Shown here: one piece after another, positions 1 to 7,377 of the stretch | How the letters are laid out: each line of letters opens with the position of its first letter | How positions within the stretch are numbered: position 1 is the stretch's first letter | Source of the DNA: JAKACA01 sp050010115 | GTDB taxonomy: Bacteria > Actinomycetota > Acidimicrobiia > Acidimicrobiales > Bog-793 | Direction: 5' to 3' | Assembly: GCA_050010115.1 (NCBI GenBank) | Contig: JBEKLQ010000026.1 | Span: 1 to 39,623 of the forward strand | Length of the DNA stretch: 39,623 bases | The notes under the pieces: model-generated | Databases searched by the model: none | Told to the model about the DNA's origin: nothing | Seen by the model: only the letters and a program-made list of their open reading frames with translations | Translations under genes and position numbers: made by a program

Positions 1-356
1 TGCATAGACAATCGGGCGAGAGCAGCCAGCACATCGAGGTGACCGGCATCAGGCGCTGCTACGTCAGACCCTCGGCTCGGTACCGAGCGGAGCCGCCGGC
101 GGGTCGTGGATCGCCAGTTGCTCACGGCCAGACGGTGGAGGACGTGACGAGCCCAGGCGCCCGGGTCGTCGTAGGCGGCGACCTTGCCCCAGTGCTGCCA
201 CACGCGCACCAACGTCTCTTGGGCTAGGTCTTGTGCCTCCTGAAGGTTGCCCGTGAGAACGAAGGCCTGCCCGACGAGGCGCTGGCGGTGCTCGTCGTAG
301 AACCGCTCGTAGTCATCGGCCTTGGGCTCCACAGCGCTCCTCGTGCCGTCGTCCAT
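1..356 (-). CDS. ECF RNA polymerase sigma factor, SigE-type family (3' end cut by window)
   Basis: The frame is open from an ATG at 356 to the window edge, giving 118 residues; the C-terminal part (region 4) lies outside. The visible part is sigma-70 region 2: residues 16-30 contain YERFYDEHRQRLVGQ and residues 40-56 contain EAQDLAQETLVRVWQHW, the helix typical of actinobacterial SigE-like ECF factors that recognises the -10 element. The start is supported by a GGAG nine bases upstream. ECF factors direct core RNA polymerase to stress or envelope promoters, usually under an anti-sigma factor. No anti-sigma gene is visible, but it could lie beyond the edge. The gene is about 80 bases downstream of a hypothetical gene on the same strand. 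Family assignment is confident; the regulon is unknown. Confidence 0.85.
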   Translation of the reverse strand, partial: MDDGTRSAVEPKADDYERFYDEHRQRLVGQAFVLTGNLQEAQDLAQETLVRVWQHWGKVAAYDDPGAWARHVLHRLAVSNWRSTTRRRLRSVPSRGSDVAAPDAGHLDVLAALARLSM

Positions 357-436
357 GTGGATCGACTCCTACTGAGCAACACGCCAGGGACTCCCGGTTT
401 GCGGCAACGCCGCCTCGCCGAGAGACGGCGGGCCGC

Positions 437-1000
437 TCAGAACAGCGAAGACTGCTCGGACAGCTCCTCCGGCTGCCCGTCAGGCGCTGACTTCCCGCCC
501 CCCGCAGCGCCACCTGCCGGCCGCAACAGCGTCGCGACCCGGCCCCGGCCCCGCCAACGCGGGGTGACCAGAGAAGGGTCGAACGAGCGGACCTTCTCCA
601 CTCGCGGAGCTGGAGCGGGACCGTCTCCCGGGGAGCCGTCGGTTGCCGCACCATTCGACCCGGAGATCGGTCGCTTGGACGGTGGTGGGCCATCGACGAG
701 GGCCACCTCGACCCACGTGGCGCCATTGCTCGTGTTCGTCACGTGAGCCCGGAAGCGCCAGTGCCTTCCCCGTGCCGTGTGCCCGGACACCCGGACGACA
801 TCGCCTGCGGCGAGGCCGTTCCAGTACTCCTGGCGCACGAAACGCTGCAACGACTGCGCCGCCGCCGTCCGCGCCGCAGCAACTGAGCGCCGCGGTGTGA
901 GGCCAAGGCGCGCCGAGTCTCCGGACCGCGGCACCACCACGCGCGGCTTCGCTGGCGGAAGTTCCGCCCCTCTCTTCCCGGAAAAAGTACTGCCAGCCAT
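437..1000 (-). CDS. Conserved-looking hypothetical protein, basic and disordered ends
   Basis: 187 residues, function not recognised. The N-terminus is basic. A central folded-looking part at about residues 50-105 contains FVRQEYWNGLAAGDVVRVSG and then RWRFRAHV-like and WVEVALVDG strands, suggesting a small beta-rich domain. A Pro/Gly-rich linker is followed by VRSFDPSLV and a Gly/Ala-rich tail. The ATG at 1000 is supported by a TAGGCT -10 box exactly six bases upstream, so the transcript would be leaderless. It lies just upstream of the ECF sigma factor on the same strand, so the two might be co-transcribed, though 80 bases separate them. Coding status rests on length, codon pattern and the promoter fit. 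No signal peptide or membrane segment is seen. Confidence 0.6.
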   Translation of the reverse strand: MAGSTFSGKRGAELPPAKPRVVVPRSGDSARLGLTPRRSVAAARTAAAQSLQRFVRQEYWNGLAAGDVVRVSGHTARGRHWRFRAHVTNTSNGATWVEVALVDGPPPSKRPISGSNGAATDGSPGDGPAPAPRVEKVRSFDPSLVTPRWRGRGRVATLLRPAGGAAGGGKSAPDGQPEELSEQSSLF

Positions 1001-1006
1001 CAGGTA

Positions 1007-1012
1007 AGCCTA
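1007..1012 (-). promoter_or_regulatory. -10 box TAGGCT of a leaderless transcript (hypothetical gene 437-1000)
   Basis: TAGGCT matches the actinobacterial TANNNT box and ends six bases before the ATG at 1000, placing the transcript start at or next to the start codon. No clear -35 is seen. Inferred from the spacing shared with many other genes in this window. Confidence 0.5.
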
Positions 1013-1049
1013 GGCGGGCGGTGTGTCAGAACTCGGGATGCTGCCGGGA

Positions 1050-1859
1050 TCAACGGCGCTTGAACTCGGCGGGCCGCTTCTCGGCGAACGCCCGCGAGCC
1101 CTCCCTCGCGTCCTCCGTCGCGAAGATGGGCTGTCCGATCTCGAGCTCGAGCTTCAGCGCCTCGTCCTCCGGCAACCCATCGGCCGCTCGCACCGACCGT
1201 TTGATCGCCTCGACGGCGAGCGGGCCGTTGGCGCAGATGACCTCGGCGATCTCGAGAGCCTTGTCGAGCGCGGTCCCCTCTGGGACCACGTAGCCGATCA
1301 AGCCGATCCGGAGCGCCTCTTCGGCGCTCACCGGCCGGCCCGTCAGGAGAAGATCCATGGCGATCGTGTACGGGATCTGTCGCACGAGGCGCACAGTCGA
1401 CCCACCCAGCGGGAAAAGCCCGCGCTTCGCCTCGAAGATCCCGAGCGTGGCGGTCTCGGACGCCACCCGGATATCGGTCGCTTGCAACAGCTCAGTCCCC
1501 CCCGCCACGGCGTAGCCCTCGATGGCGGCGAGGAGGGGTTTCTTCAGGTGGTAGTGGCGGAGCAGCGCTGTCCAGTGGAGGTCCGGTTCGTCTTTGTACC
1601 GGTCCTGGTACGGGTTTGCCGACGGATCCGCGAAGGCCTTCAGGTCCATCCCGGCACAAAACGTCCCGCCCGCGCCGGTCAAGATGGCGCAGCGGACGTC
1701 GTCGTCCTCGTCGATCTCCCGCCAGGCGTCGGCCATGCCGACGAGCATGGCAGGACTGAGAGCGTTCTTCGCCTCCGGGCGGTTCATCGTGACGACGACG
1801 ACGTTGCCATTGGCGCCTCGCCGCTCGACCATACAGTGCTCCGTTCCGGCAGAGATCAT
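1050..1859 (-). CDS. Enoyl-CoA hydratase/isomerase (crotonase family)
   Basis: 269 residues, the normal size of a single-domain crotonase, which hydrates or isomerises CoA-bound enoyl esters in the cytoplasm. Visible motifs are NRPEAKNAL (residues 26-34), the oxyanion-hole segment FCAGMDLKAF (67-76) and GYAVAGGTELLQATD with Glu123. IFEAKRGLFP follows with Glu143, so both Glu residues used by true hydratases are present. The ATG at 1859 overlaps the TGA of the upstream thiolase by one base (TGATG), implying translational coupling. A second ATG at 1832 has GGAG six bases upstream and is a real alternative start. Context with the thiolase and a KstR-like operator suggests fatty acid, sterol or other acyl-CoA degradation. 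The exact substrate cannot be read from the sequence. Confidence 0.9.
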   Translation of the reverse strand: MISAGTEHCMVERRGANGNVVVVTMNRPEAKNALSPAMLVGMADAWREIDEDDDVRCAILTGAGGTFCAGMDLKAFADPSANPYQDRYKDEPDLHWTALLRHYHLKKPLLAAIEGYAVAGGTELLQATDIRVASETATLGIFEAKRGLFPLGGSTVRLVRQIPYTIAMDLLLTGRPVSAEEALRIGLIGYVVPEGTALDKALEIAEVICANGPLAVEAIKRSVRAADGLPEDEALKLELEIGQPIFATEDAREGSRAFAEKRPAEFKRR

Positions 1860-3019
1860 CAGATGCGCTCAATGATCGTGCCGGTGGCCAGCGCGCCTCC
1901 ACAGCACATGAGGACGCACCCGATGCCGGCGTCGCGGCGCTCGAGCTCGTGCAACAGCGTGGTGATGAGCCGGCTGCCGGTCGAGCCGACCGGATGCCCG
2001 AGCGCGATGGCGCCGCCGTTCACGTTGACACGATCCATGTCCGGGTGGTGCACGCTCGCCCAGGACAGCACGACCGAAGCGAAGGCCTCGTTTACTTCGA
2101 ACAGGTCGATGTCCCCGACGCTCATGCCCGTGCGGTCGAGCAGCCGCGCCATGGCGTCGACCGGGCCATCGAGGTGGTACCACGGGTCGGAGCCGACGAG
2201 CACCTGCGCCACGACCTTCGCCCGCGGCCGCAGACCCTCCGCTCTCGCCCGCTCTTCGGACATCCAGAGGACCGCCGCAGCGCCGTCGGAGATCTGAGAG
2301 GAGTTGCCAGCGGTGTGGATGCCGTCCTCCAAGACGGGCTTCAGCGCGGCCAGACCTTCGGCCGTCGTCGGTCGCGGTCCCTGGTCGCGGCTGACTACCT
2401 GGACCTCTCCGGTCGGGCCGTCACCGCCCACCACGGGCGCCTCGATCGAGATCACCTCACGCTCAAAGCGCCCTTCCTCCCACGCCGTCGCCGCGTGCTG
2501 CTGGGAGGCCAGCGCGAGACCGTCGACGTCTGCCCTCGTGATCCCGCGGAGCTTGGCGATGCGCTCAGCCCCTCCGAACTGATCCGGCATGTCGTAGGGG
2601 AAGTTCTCCGGCCTGGGGCTACCAGGAGCGTTGTAGACGTTCTGGCCGAGCCCGATGCGGCTCATGGATTCGACGCCACAGGCGAGCCCGACGTCGATGG
2701 CATCGGCCGAGATCAACCCGGCGATGAAGTGGTTCGCCTGCTGGGACGAGCCGCACTGGCTGTCGACGGTCACCGCTCCCACCGAATATGGCAGCCCGGC
2801 TGACAACCAGGCGTTGCGGGCGACGTTCGAGGCCTGCTCGCCGGCTTGGGTCACACAACCACCGACGACGAGCCCCACCTCGGCAGGGTCGATCCCGGAT
2901 CGCTTGACGGTCTCGACTTGGACGGCTCCAAGCAACTGGGCGGGGTGGAGGCCGGAAAGGAGGCCGTTTCGCTTGCCGATCGGCGATCTTGCTGCTTCGA
3001 CGATGACGGGTGTGGACAC
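1859..3019 (-). CDS. Acetyl-CoA C-acyltransferase (thiolase)
   Basis: 386 residues from a GTG at 3019. This start was chosen because AGGGAG lies eight bases upstream and the protein then begins STPVIVEAARSPIGKRNG, as thiolases do; the longer reading frame upstream is compositionally unlike the family and covers the divergent promoter. Catalytic features are Cys89 in DSQCGSS, His342 in ALGHPVGSTGSR and Cys372 in LMCCGG. Thiolases cleave 3-ketoacyl-CoA to acetyl-CoA plus a shortened acyl-CoA (or condense). It is the first gene of a two-gene operon with the crotonase. A TAGAAC-GT-GTTCTA palindrome 60 bases upstream resembles the KstR operator, so lipid or sterol-responsive TetR repression is likely. 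A biosynthetic role cannot be excluded. Confidence 0.92.
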   Translation of the reverse strand: MSTPVIVEAARSPIGKRNGLLSGLHPAQLLGAVQVETVKRSGIDPAEVGLVVGGCVTQAGEQASNVARNAWLSAGLPYSVGAVTVDSQCGSSQQANHFIAGLISADAIDVGLACGVESMSRIGLGQNVYNAPGSPRPENFPYDMPDQFGGAERIAKLRGITRADVDGLALASQQHAATAWEEGRFEREVISIEAPVVGGDGPTGEVQVVSRDQGPRPTTAEGLAALKPVLEDGIHTAGNSSQISDGAAAVLWMSEERARAEGLRPRAKVVAQVLVGSDPWYHLDGPVDAMARLLDRTGMSVGDIDLFEVNEAFASVVLSWASVHHPDMDRVNVNGGAIALGHPVGSTGSRLITTLLHELERRDAGIGCVLMCCGGALATGTIIERI

Positions 3020-3078
3020 GGCAGTGGCTCCCTGGTTCTCGGTCTGGTTCTCGGTGACTCTCGCTTGGTCGGCGATTT

Positions 3079-3092
3079 TAGAACGTGTTCTA
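3079..3092. promoter_or_regulatory. KstR-like TetR-family operator between thiolase and nitrobindin genes
   Basis: TAGAACGTGTTCTA is an inverted repeat with perfect six-base arms (TAGAAC / GTTCTA) around GT. The known mycobacterial KstR consensus is TNNAACNNGTTNNA, and this site fits every fixed position. It lies in the 126-base divergent region, 60 bases before the thiolase GTG and 41 bases before the nitrobindin -10 box, so it could control either or both. No regulator gene is in the window. The match to the motif is direct; identity of the repressor is inferred. Confidence 0.7.
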
Positions 3093-3133
3093 GTACCGTG
3101 CCGCTTACGGGTTTGTGGCGCCTTCGGCCGGAC

Positions 3134-3139
3134 TACCCT
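3134..3139 (+). promoter_or_regulatory. -10 box TACCCT, leaderless nitrobindin transcript
   Basis: TACCCT fits TANNNT and ends six bases before the GTG at 3146, which has no ribosome binding site. This argues for a leaderless mRNA and decides the start. Confidence 0.5.
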
Positions 3140-3145
3140 CGCCCT

Positions 3146-3619
3146 GTGCCTCCCCACGGATCAGCCGAGATTCATGAGTTACTTCGTCCGATCGCGTGGC
3201 TCGTGGGCGAATGGCAAGGACAGGGCAACGGCGCGTGGCCGGGCGGCTTCCGATTCGATGACTCGATGTCGTTCTCCCACGACGGCCGCCCGGTGCTGCA
3301 ATACCGGCAGCGGACCACCGGGCCGGACGGCCGGCCGTCCCATGCCGAGCTTGGGTACTTCGTTGCCCAGCCCAACGGCGAGATACACGTCACGCTGGCT
3401 GAGCCGTCCGGCATCACCGAAGTGCTGGTCGGTCGTGCCGCGCCTGGCGATCTTGTGCTCGTCTCCACCGAGATCGGGCACACACCGTCGACGGACAATG
3501 TGACCGGGTGTCGCCGGCGCCTCCATTTGGAGGATGGCGCACTCATCGCGGTGGTCGACATCGCGGTGAACGGCGAATCGCTGGCACCACACACCCATTC
3601 AACGCTGCATCGCCTCTGA
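3146..3619 (+). CDS. Nitrobindin-like heme-binding beta-barrel protein (FABP-like, DUF1794)
   Basis: 157 residues from GTG 3146. The upstream open frame runs antisense through the thiolase start and is not used; a TACCCT -10 box six bases before the GTG supports leaderless translation here. The family motif GxWxGxG is present as GEWQGQG (residues 21-27), followed by strands FDDSMSFSHDGRPVLQYRQRT-like and HAELGYF, and a C-terminal segment PHTHSTLHR whose His151 is the probable heme ligand. Nitrobindins are about 155-165 residues, bind ferric heme in a ten-stranded barrel and react with NO or isomerise peroxynitrite. It is divergent from the thiolase operon with a KstR-like site between them, which is shared regulation by position only. 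Confidence 0.85.
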   Translation: MPPHGSAEIHELLRPIAWLVGEWQGQGNGAWPGGFRFDDSMSFSHDGRPVLQYRQRTTGPDGRPSHAELGYFVAQPNGEIHVTLAEPSGITEVLVGRAAPGDLVLVSTEIGHTPSTDNVTGCRRRLHLEDGALIAVVDIAVNGESLAPHTHSTLHRL

Positions 3620-3620
3620 A

Positions 3621-3740
3621 CCCGGCCGGCGGCGCATCGGCGGCGCCCATCTCAGCTACCCGGCCGGCGGCGCATCGGCTGCGCATCGGCTGCGCGTCGG
3701 CTGCGCGTCGGCTGCGCATCGGCTGCGCGTCGGCTGCGCC
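3621..3740. repeat. 11-bp tandem repeat (6 copies) between convergent genes
   Basis: From 3670 to 3735 the unit GCGC[A/G]TCGGCT occurs six times, followed by a partial copy to 3740. Copies 1, 2 and 5 carry A and copies 3, 4 and 6 carry G at the variable position. Just before it, a segment beginning CCCGGCCGGCGGCGCATCGG at 3621 recurs from 3659 into the array. The array lies between the 3' ends of the nitrobindin gene and the secreted-protein gene. The unit length is not a multiple of three and no gene reads through it. Probably a slippage-generated minisatellite. Confidence 0.9.
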
Positions 3741-3763
3741 AGCCACCAGCCACCAACCAGCGT

Positions 3764-4936
3764 TCAGTTCTTAGTGATCACCGACTCCACCTGCATGACG
3801 CGCAGCGGGCGGACTCCCGTGGTCACCACGGTGCCGAGACTTCCTTCTCCGCCCACGACACCGGCTGAGTCCGATAGAGCCCACGTGACGACCCACGACA
3901 CCGACGCCTGCAGCGACTGATCGGAGCCGAAGGTCGACTGAGTGAAGTCGAACGAGCAATTGGTGGCTTGCGGGGAATCAGAGCCAGGGTCGTAGATCGC
4001 CCCCGGTCCGTCGCAGACTTGGTCGAGGATCTCGGGACCGAACGTCGTGCCACCTTCCGGATCGTCGCTCGGCGACGGGAAGTCCCACGAGGACGTCCAT
4101 TGCACGCTCACCGGGACCGCCCAGACCGTCGCGACGTAACCCCCGCCCGCAGCCGTCGCGCTGTACGTGTGCCAGATGTCCGGCCCCACCCACAGCCACG
4201 TCGGCAGGTTGACGACGGTCGAGTCACGTACGCCCGCCACCTCGTAAGGCGACGTGCCGATCGCTGGAGCGGGTAAATGCGTCTCATCGAACGCCTCGCC
4301 GATGATGCCAGGCAGGCTACCGGTAGGCGGATCGGGCACGGTGTCCCAGAACAGCCATACGTACAGCGGCGGACCGCTCGGTGGATGAGCGCGTGGCAGG
4401 TCCGACTCGACACCCGGGGTGCCGACTGGGACCTGATCGGCGTTGGGGCAGGCCACGAGATCGAAATGGTCCGTTGCCGAGGCGGTTCGCAACATCGTCT
4501 CGGCCCACTGATCGACGCCCCAGATGCCGGGGTGGCCGCCACCATCGTGCCCGGTCCAGAACGTCAGCGGGAGGCTCGCTTCGCTGAGGCCGTCTTCCAA
4601 GTCCGAAAGTGCCGGTCCGAGGTCGTGCCAGATACAGATCGGCTGCCCACCCGGCGGGGGGCCGACGTAGGGCCCGGGCCCTTGCGGGTTGCCGTTCCAC
4701 CACGCCAACGCCCAGATGGCGCTGCCCGAGATGCCGCCGGAACCGCGACCGACGCTGACGAGCGTAAAGGGGTCGGCCCCACCGCGGCCGGAGGAGACGC
4801 CGGTGATGCCGGCGGAGATCGGGGCCGCGGGCGTCGCCGGCGACGCGGGAGCAGAGCGGGCGGCGACGGTGACAGCGCCGGCGACTGAGATGCCTATGGC
4901 GAGCAGCAGACGGGGAAGGCTCAGAATCCGTGGCAT
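3764..4936 (-). CDS. Secreted protein of unknown function
   Basis: 390 residues. Residues 1-27 form a Sec signal peptide: basic start, hydrophobic run LLLAIGISVAGAVTV, and Ala-rich cleavage region. The mature part is rich in Trp, Pro and Gly with no domain I can name. Segments such as LPTWLWVGPDIW, a following beta-like stretch and VCDGPGAIYDPG near residues 310-320 resemble secreted actinobacterial proteins of unknown role. Cys pairs could form disulfides outside the cell. The ATG at 4936 lies inside the end of the upstream lipoprotein gene (16-base overlap, different frame), so the two are almost certainly one operon and may act together at the envelope. Confidence 0.75.
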   Translation of the reverse strand: MPRILSLPRLLLAIGISVAGAVTVAARSAPASPATPAAPISAGITGVSSGRGGADPFTLVSVGRGSGGISGSAIWALAWWNGNPQGPGPYVGPPPGGQPICIWHDLGPALSDLEDGLSEASLPLTFWTGHDGGGHPGIWGVDQWAETMLRTASATDHFDLVACPNADQVPVGTPGVESDLPRAHPPSGPPLYVWLFWDTVPDPPTGSLPGIIGEAFDETHLPAPAIGTSPYEVAGVRDSTVVNLPTWLWVGPDIWHTYSATAAGGGYVATVWAVPVSVQWTSSWDFPSPSDDPEGGTTFGPEILDQVCDGPGAIYDPGSDSPQATNCSFDFTQSTFGSDQSLQASVSWVVTWALSDSAGVVGGEGSLGTVVTTGVRPLRVMQVESVITKN

Positions 4937-5598
4937 GGCCCGGGCTCCTTAGGGGACGTGACTGCACTGACCGCATCCTCGAGGACGAGCCATCTCCCGG
5001 CCGCGAGCACGAGAAGGGCATCGGAGGCGGTCAATCCCGCCCCGCCGCCGAGCGAAGCCGGTGCGGACGCGCCGGACGACTTCCAGACACTGCCGGTGTC
5101 GAAGAGGCAACCCTCTACGCGGGCCCTCGTGGGCGTCAGCTCGACCACTCGAGCGTTGCCGACGCGCCACTTTGGCGGTCCCCGCAGCCCCTGGCTGACC
5201 AGCCCCGTGAGGTAGGCGATCGTGTGTACGTAGACAGGTCCACCGCGGACCAGCGTGGCGAGCAACGGCGGATACTCCGGGTCGCCGATCAAGGCAGCCC
5301 GATAAAACGCGTTCTTCGAATTCGCCCACGCCGTCTCGGCGGCAACCTTGTTTGACGTAGCCGACGCCGGCACGTTCGTGGTGGTCGCCTCGTCGTGTGT
5401 CCGCCCGTTCACCGCAGCCGGCGAGGTCGAGCCGGCTGGTCGAGGGGATCGATCGGATGGCTCGCTCCGCGCCGCCGCCGAAGAGCAACCCGCAACGGCC
5501 GCGAGGGCCAAGAGGACGAGCCAGCTCAGGAGGTACCGCGCCTGGCGGGGGGCGGGTGAGGCGTCGGCCTGTGATGCGGCGGTGCGGGAGCGAACCAC
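4921..5598 (-). CDS. Putative lipoprotein of unknown function
   Basis: 225 residues from a GTG at 5598. After a basic N-terminus comes a hydrophobic segment YLLSWLVLLALAAVAG ending in the lipobox AVAGC with Cys38 as the lipidation site. A Ser/Thr/Pro-rich linker follows (about residues 40-85). The folded part (about 85-225) contains TAWANSKNAFYRAALIGDPEYPPL and later strands around VGNARVVEL and RVEGCLFDTG, a layout resembling NTF2-like or Mce-associated accessory domains, though I cannot assign a family. Its 3' end overlaps the start of the secreted-protein gene by 16 bases. A -10-like CAAGCT six bases before the GTG and the absence of a ribosome site suggest a leaderless message. Envelope location is well supported; function unknown. 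Confidence 0.75.
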   Translation of the reverse strand: MVRSRTAASQADASPAPRQARYLLSWLVLLALAAVAGCSSAAARSEPSDRSPRPAGSTSPAAVNGRTHDEATTTNVPASATSNKVAAETAWANSKNAFYRAALIGDPEYPPLLATLVRGGPVYVHTIAYLTGLVSQGLRGPPKWRVGNARVVELTPTRARVEGCLFDTGSVWKSSGASAPASLGGGAGLTASDALLVLAAGRWLVLEDAVSAVTSPKEPGPCHGF

Positions 5599-5604
5599 GG
5601 GATC

Positions 5605-5610
5605 AGCTTG
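5605..5610 (-). promoter_or_regulatory. -10-like box CAAGCT before lipoprotein GTG
   Basis: CAAGCT (NANNNT) ends exactly six bases before the GTG at 5598. It is weaker than TANNNT, but the spacing is the one seen at other starts in the window. Confidence 0.3.
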
Positions 5611-5634
5611 CGCCAGTCGCTTACCGTCGCACCT

Positions 5635-5644
5635 ACCGTTCGGT
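5635..5644. promoter_or_regulatory. Palindrome ACCGTTCGGT upstream of lipoprotein operon
   Basis: Perfect four-base arms (ACCG / CGGT) around TT, about 40 bases upstream of the lipoprotein start. The same ten bases recur at 33940-33949 in the serC/aminotransferase divergent region. It could be a TetR-type operator core; short length makes chance possible. Confidence 0.25.
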
Positions 5645-5778
5645 CAAGAAGTAACCCACATCTTTATCCACAGGCCGAATGAGCCAGGCTCGACTCCACT
5701 CAGCTGGGTTTCATCGCGCGACGTTGCGCGACAACACCCAGCACCGTCCCTTTGACCCGCCGAGGGGCTGCCCAGAGA

Positions 5779-6444
5779 TCAGGCTTCGGCGCCCTCTTCC
5801 TCAGAACTGTGGGAGGCCTGCGGGATGCCACCGCTCGTGTCGAACCCGCCCGCCTGTGGGATGTCACCGGACTGCGGGATGTCACCCGACTGTGGGATGC
5901 CACCGGATTGCGGGATGCCACCGCTCGTGTCGAACCCGCCCGCCTGTGGGATGCCACCGGATTGCGGGATGCCACCGCTCGTGTCGAACCCGCCTGCCTG
6001 TGGGATGCCACCGGATTGCGGGATGCCACCGGATTGCGGGATGCCACCGGATTGCGGGATGCCACCGCTCGTGTCGAACCCGCCCGACTGTGGGATGCCA
6101 CCGGATTGCGGGATGCCACCGCCAGCCGGCGCACCGGTCGGAACGAAGCCGCCACCACCGGGCGCGGCCGCGGGAGCAGCGTCGGCTGAGGTAATGGTGA
6201 TCTGGCCATGCTCTGCCTCGAACGCCTGTAGCTGGCTCACGAGCGCCGTCACCCGGTCATCTCCGGGAGTGCCCGGCCTGCCTACGCGCGACAGGTACGC
6301 GATCCCGCCGAGCTCGAGCAGCAACGCGTCAGAATGGCGCTTGGCCTGCAACCCCGACAGCTTGTCCTGACCCATTTTTGCGCCTTCTTGCGCCTTCTGG
6401 GCAAGTCCCTCGGCTTGGGCCTTCACCTTGTCCATGAAACCCAT
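5779..6444 (-). CDS. Protein with helical N-terminal domain and long GGIPQS-repeat tail
   Basis: 221 residues from ATG 6444; GGAG seven bases upstream favours it over the GTG at 6447. The first ~85 residues look alpha-helical and charged (MGFMDKVKAQAEGLAQKAQEG, then a second helix with LLLELGGIAYL). A Pro/Ala/Gly linker leads into 17 consecutive six-residue units of the form GG(I/F)(P/D)(Q/T)(S/A), for example GGIPQS and GGFDTS, covering about residues 109-210. The tail ends in an acidic HSSEEEGAEA. The repeat region should be intrinsically disordered. No signal peptide or membrane span is visible. Similar helical proteins occur widely in actinobacteria without known role. The gene is monocistronic by position. 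Confidence 0.8.
   Translation of the reverse strand: MGFMDKVKAQAEGLAQKAQEGAKMGQDKLSGLQAKRHSDALLLELGGIAYLSRVGRPGTPGDDRVTALVSQLQAFEAEHGQITITSADAAPAAAPGGGGFVPTGAPAGGGIPQSGGIPQSGGFDTSGGIPQSGGIPQSGGIPQSGGIPQAGGFDTSGGIPQSGGIPQAGGFDTSGGIPQSGGIPQSGDIPQSGDIPQAGGFDTSGGIPQASHSSEEEGAEA
5815..6120 (-). repeat. 18-bp coding minisatellite (17 units)
   Basis: Seventeen head-to-tail 18-base units encode GGIPQS, GGIPQA, GDIPQS, GDIPQA or GGFDTS. GGFDTS units fall irregularly (units 3, 8, 11, 16), giving a higher-order pattern that suggests block duplications of two to five units. The frame is kept throughout, so the array is under coding constraint and can change length without frameshift. Confidence 0.95.
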
Positions 6445-6824
6445 CACAGTTCTCCTTGTTCGGTCTCTGACCGAAGGGTAGTTCTGCTGGGGCCCCCCCG
6501 CATCGGCGCGCCCGAACGGTCACCCAGCCTGGCGCTCGGCAGCCTCCCCATGCACCCTCTGGCCCAGCAAGACGGCGATCGTCACCGGGACTCGGATCGT
6601 TCGAGAGCCAAGCCAGGATCCTCGTCGGCCTCAGGGTGGTCGGCAATCGGGCAGCGAGGGGGTTGATACGTTGTGACCTTATGCAGCGTCGGAGAAGCCG
6701 GCGCGACCGGCCTGTCGAGAACCAGGCGCCGATTCATTGCGTCGAGTGGCGGGTCGACCGCGCGGTCGTACAGCGCCCATCGCTCGCGGGCGATGGACCG
6801 GGCGAACCGGAACAGGGTATTCGG
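6445..6824. other. Intergenic region between divergent repeat-tail and zincin genes
   Basis: About 380 bases with no gene I can support. It contains the ribosome site of the repeat-tail gene (AAGGAG next to 6450) and that of the zincin gene (AGGG at 6814-6817). An in-frame ATG at 6681 would extend the zincin by 48 residues, but the added sequence is Arg-rich and does not look like the family. No palindrome or terminator stands out. Confidence 0.5.
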
Positions 6825-7163
6825 GTGAGTCGGGAATACTTCGAGGAGCTGGTGGTGAGGGCGCTCGACTCCATTCCCGCGGAACTGGCGGCCCGAATGG
6901 ACAACGTGGCCGTTGTGGTGGAGGACGAGAGCGCGAGCTCAGCCAACAGGCACAATCTGCTTGGCCTCTACAGTGGCGTCCCGCTCACGAATCGGACCGG
7001 GTACCCCAGCCTGCCCGACCGCATCACGATCTATCAGAGCCCGATCTCCCGACGCTGCCGGACCGAGGAGCAGATGATGGCGATGGTACGGCGCGTGGTG
7101 ATTCACGAGGTCGCCCATCACTTCGGCATCAGCGACGCACGCCTTCGCGAGCTCGGCTGGTGA
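6825..7163 (+). CDS. Minimal zincin metallopeptidase (DUF1025 family)
   Basis: 112 residues from GTG 6825, chosen because AGGG sits seven bases upstream and the protein then begins SREYFEELVVRALDSIP, the usual start of this family of about 110-120 residues. An ATG at 6681 is possible but less likely. The zinc-binding motif HEVAH is at residues 94-98, with a downstream Asp (SDARLRELGW) at the usual place for the third ligand region. Members of this family are compact cytoplasmic proteins with a minimal zincin fold; substrates are not known. It stands alone, divergent from the repeat-tail gene, with no signal peptide. Confidence 0.85.
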   Translation: MSREYFEELVVRALDSIPAELAARMDNVAVVVEDESASSANRHNLLGLYSGVPLTNRTGYPSLPDRITIYQSPISRRCRTEEQMMAMVRRVVIHEVAHHFGISDARLRELGW

Positions 7164-7377
7164 CTATGACCTTCGTATCGACAGTTCGACGAGCCATTCG
7201 GTGGATCAATCAGCGTTGAAGCCACACTGTGAACAGCCGGTCCCGGTCCCCCGCCCAATTCACCGAATTCCTCAGACCCTTCAAATCGCACTTTGGTTGC
7301 ACGCTCAGCGAGTGAACTGGCGTCCACCACCAGCACAGCTTCAGCTACTGCCGCCTGCCCCTGCGGCGGCCAGTTCG

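Noticed and set aside
1023..2297. Long plus-strand open frame opposite the crotonase and thiolase genes
   Set aside because: It is the antisense shadow of two well-supported genes in GC-rich DNA, with no recognisable protein features.
5815..6120. Possible CRISPR array
   Set aside because: The units are contiguous 18-mers with no unique spacers and keep a coding frame.
5679..6194. Frames rich in GCHRTAGCH or GLRDATGLRD repeats opposite the GGIPQS gene
   Set aside because: Shadow frames of the 18-base coding minisatellite; only the minus frame continues into a normal N-terminal domain with a ribosome site.
6681..6824. N-terminal extension of the zincin from ATG 6681
   Set aside because: The added 48 residues are Arg-rich and unlike the family, while GTG 6825 has a proper ribosome site and gives family length.
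7164..7377. Small gene between the zincin and Rid genes, including a 17-codon ORF at 7166
   Set aside because: No ribosome site, no motif and no conserved feature; only a weak GC hairpin near 7350.
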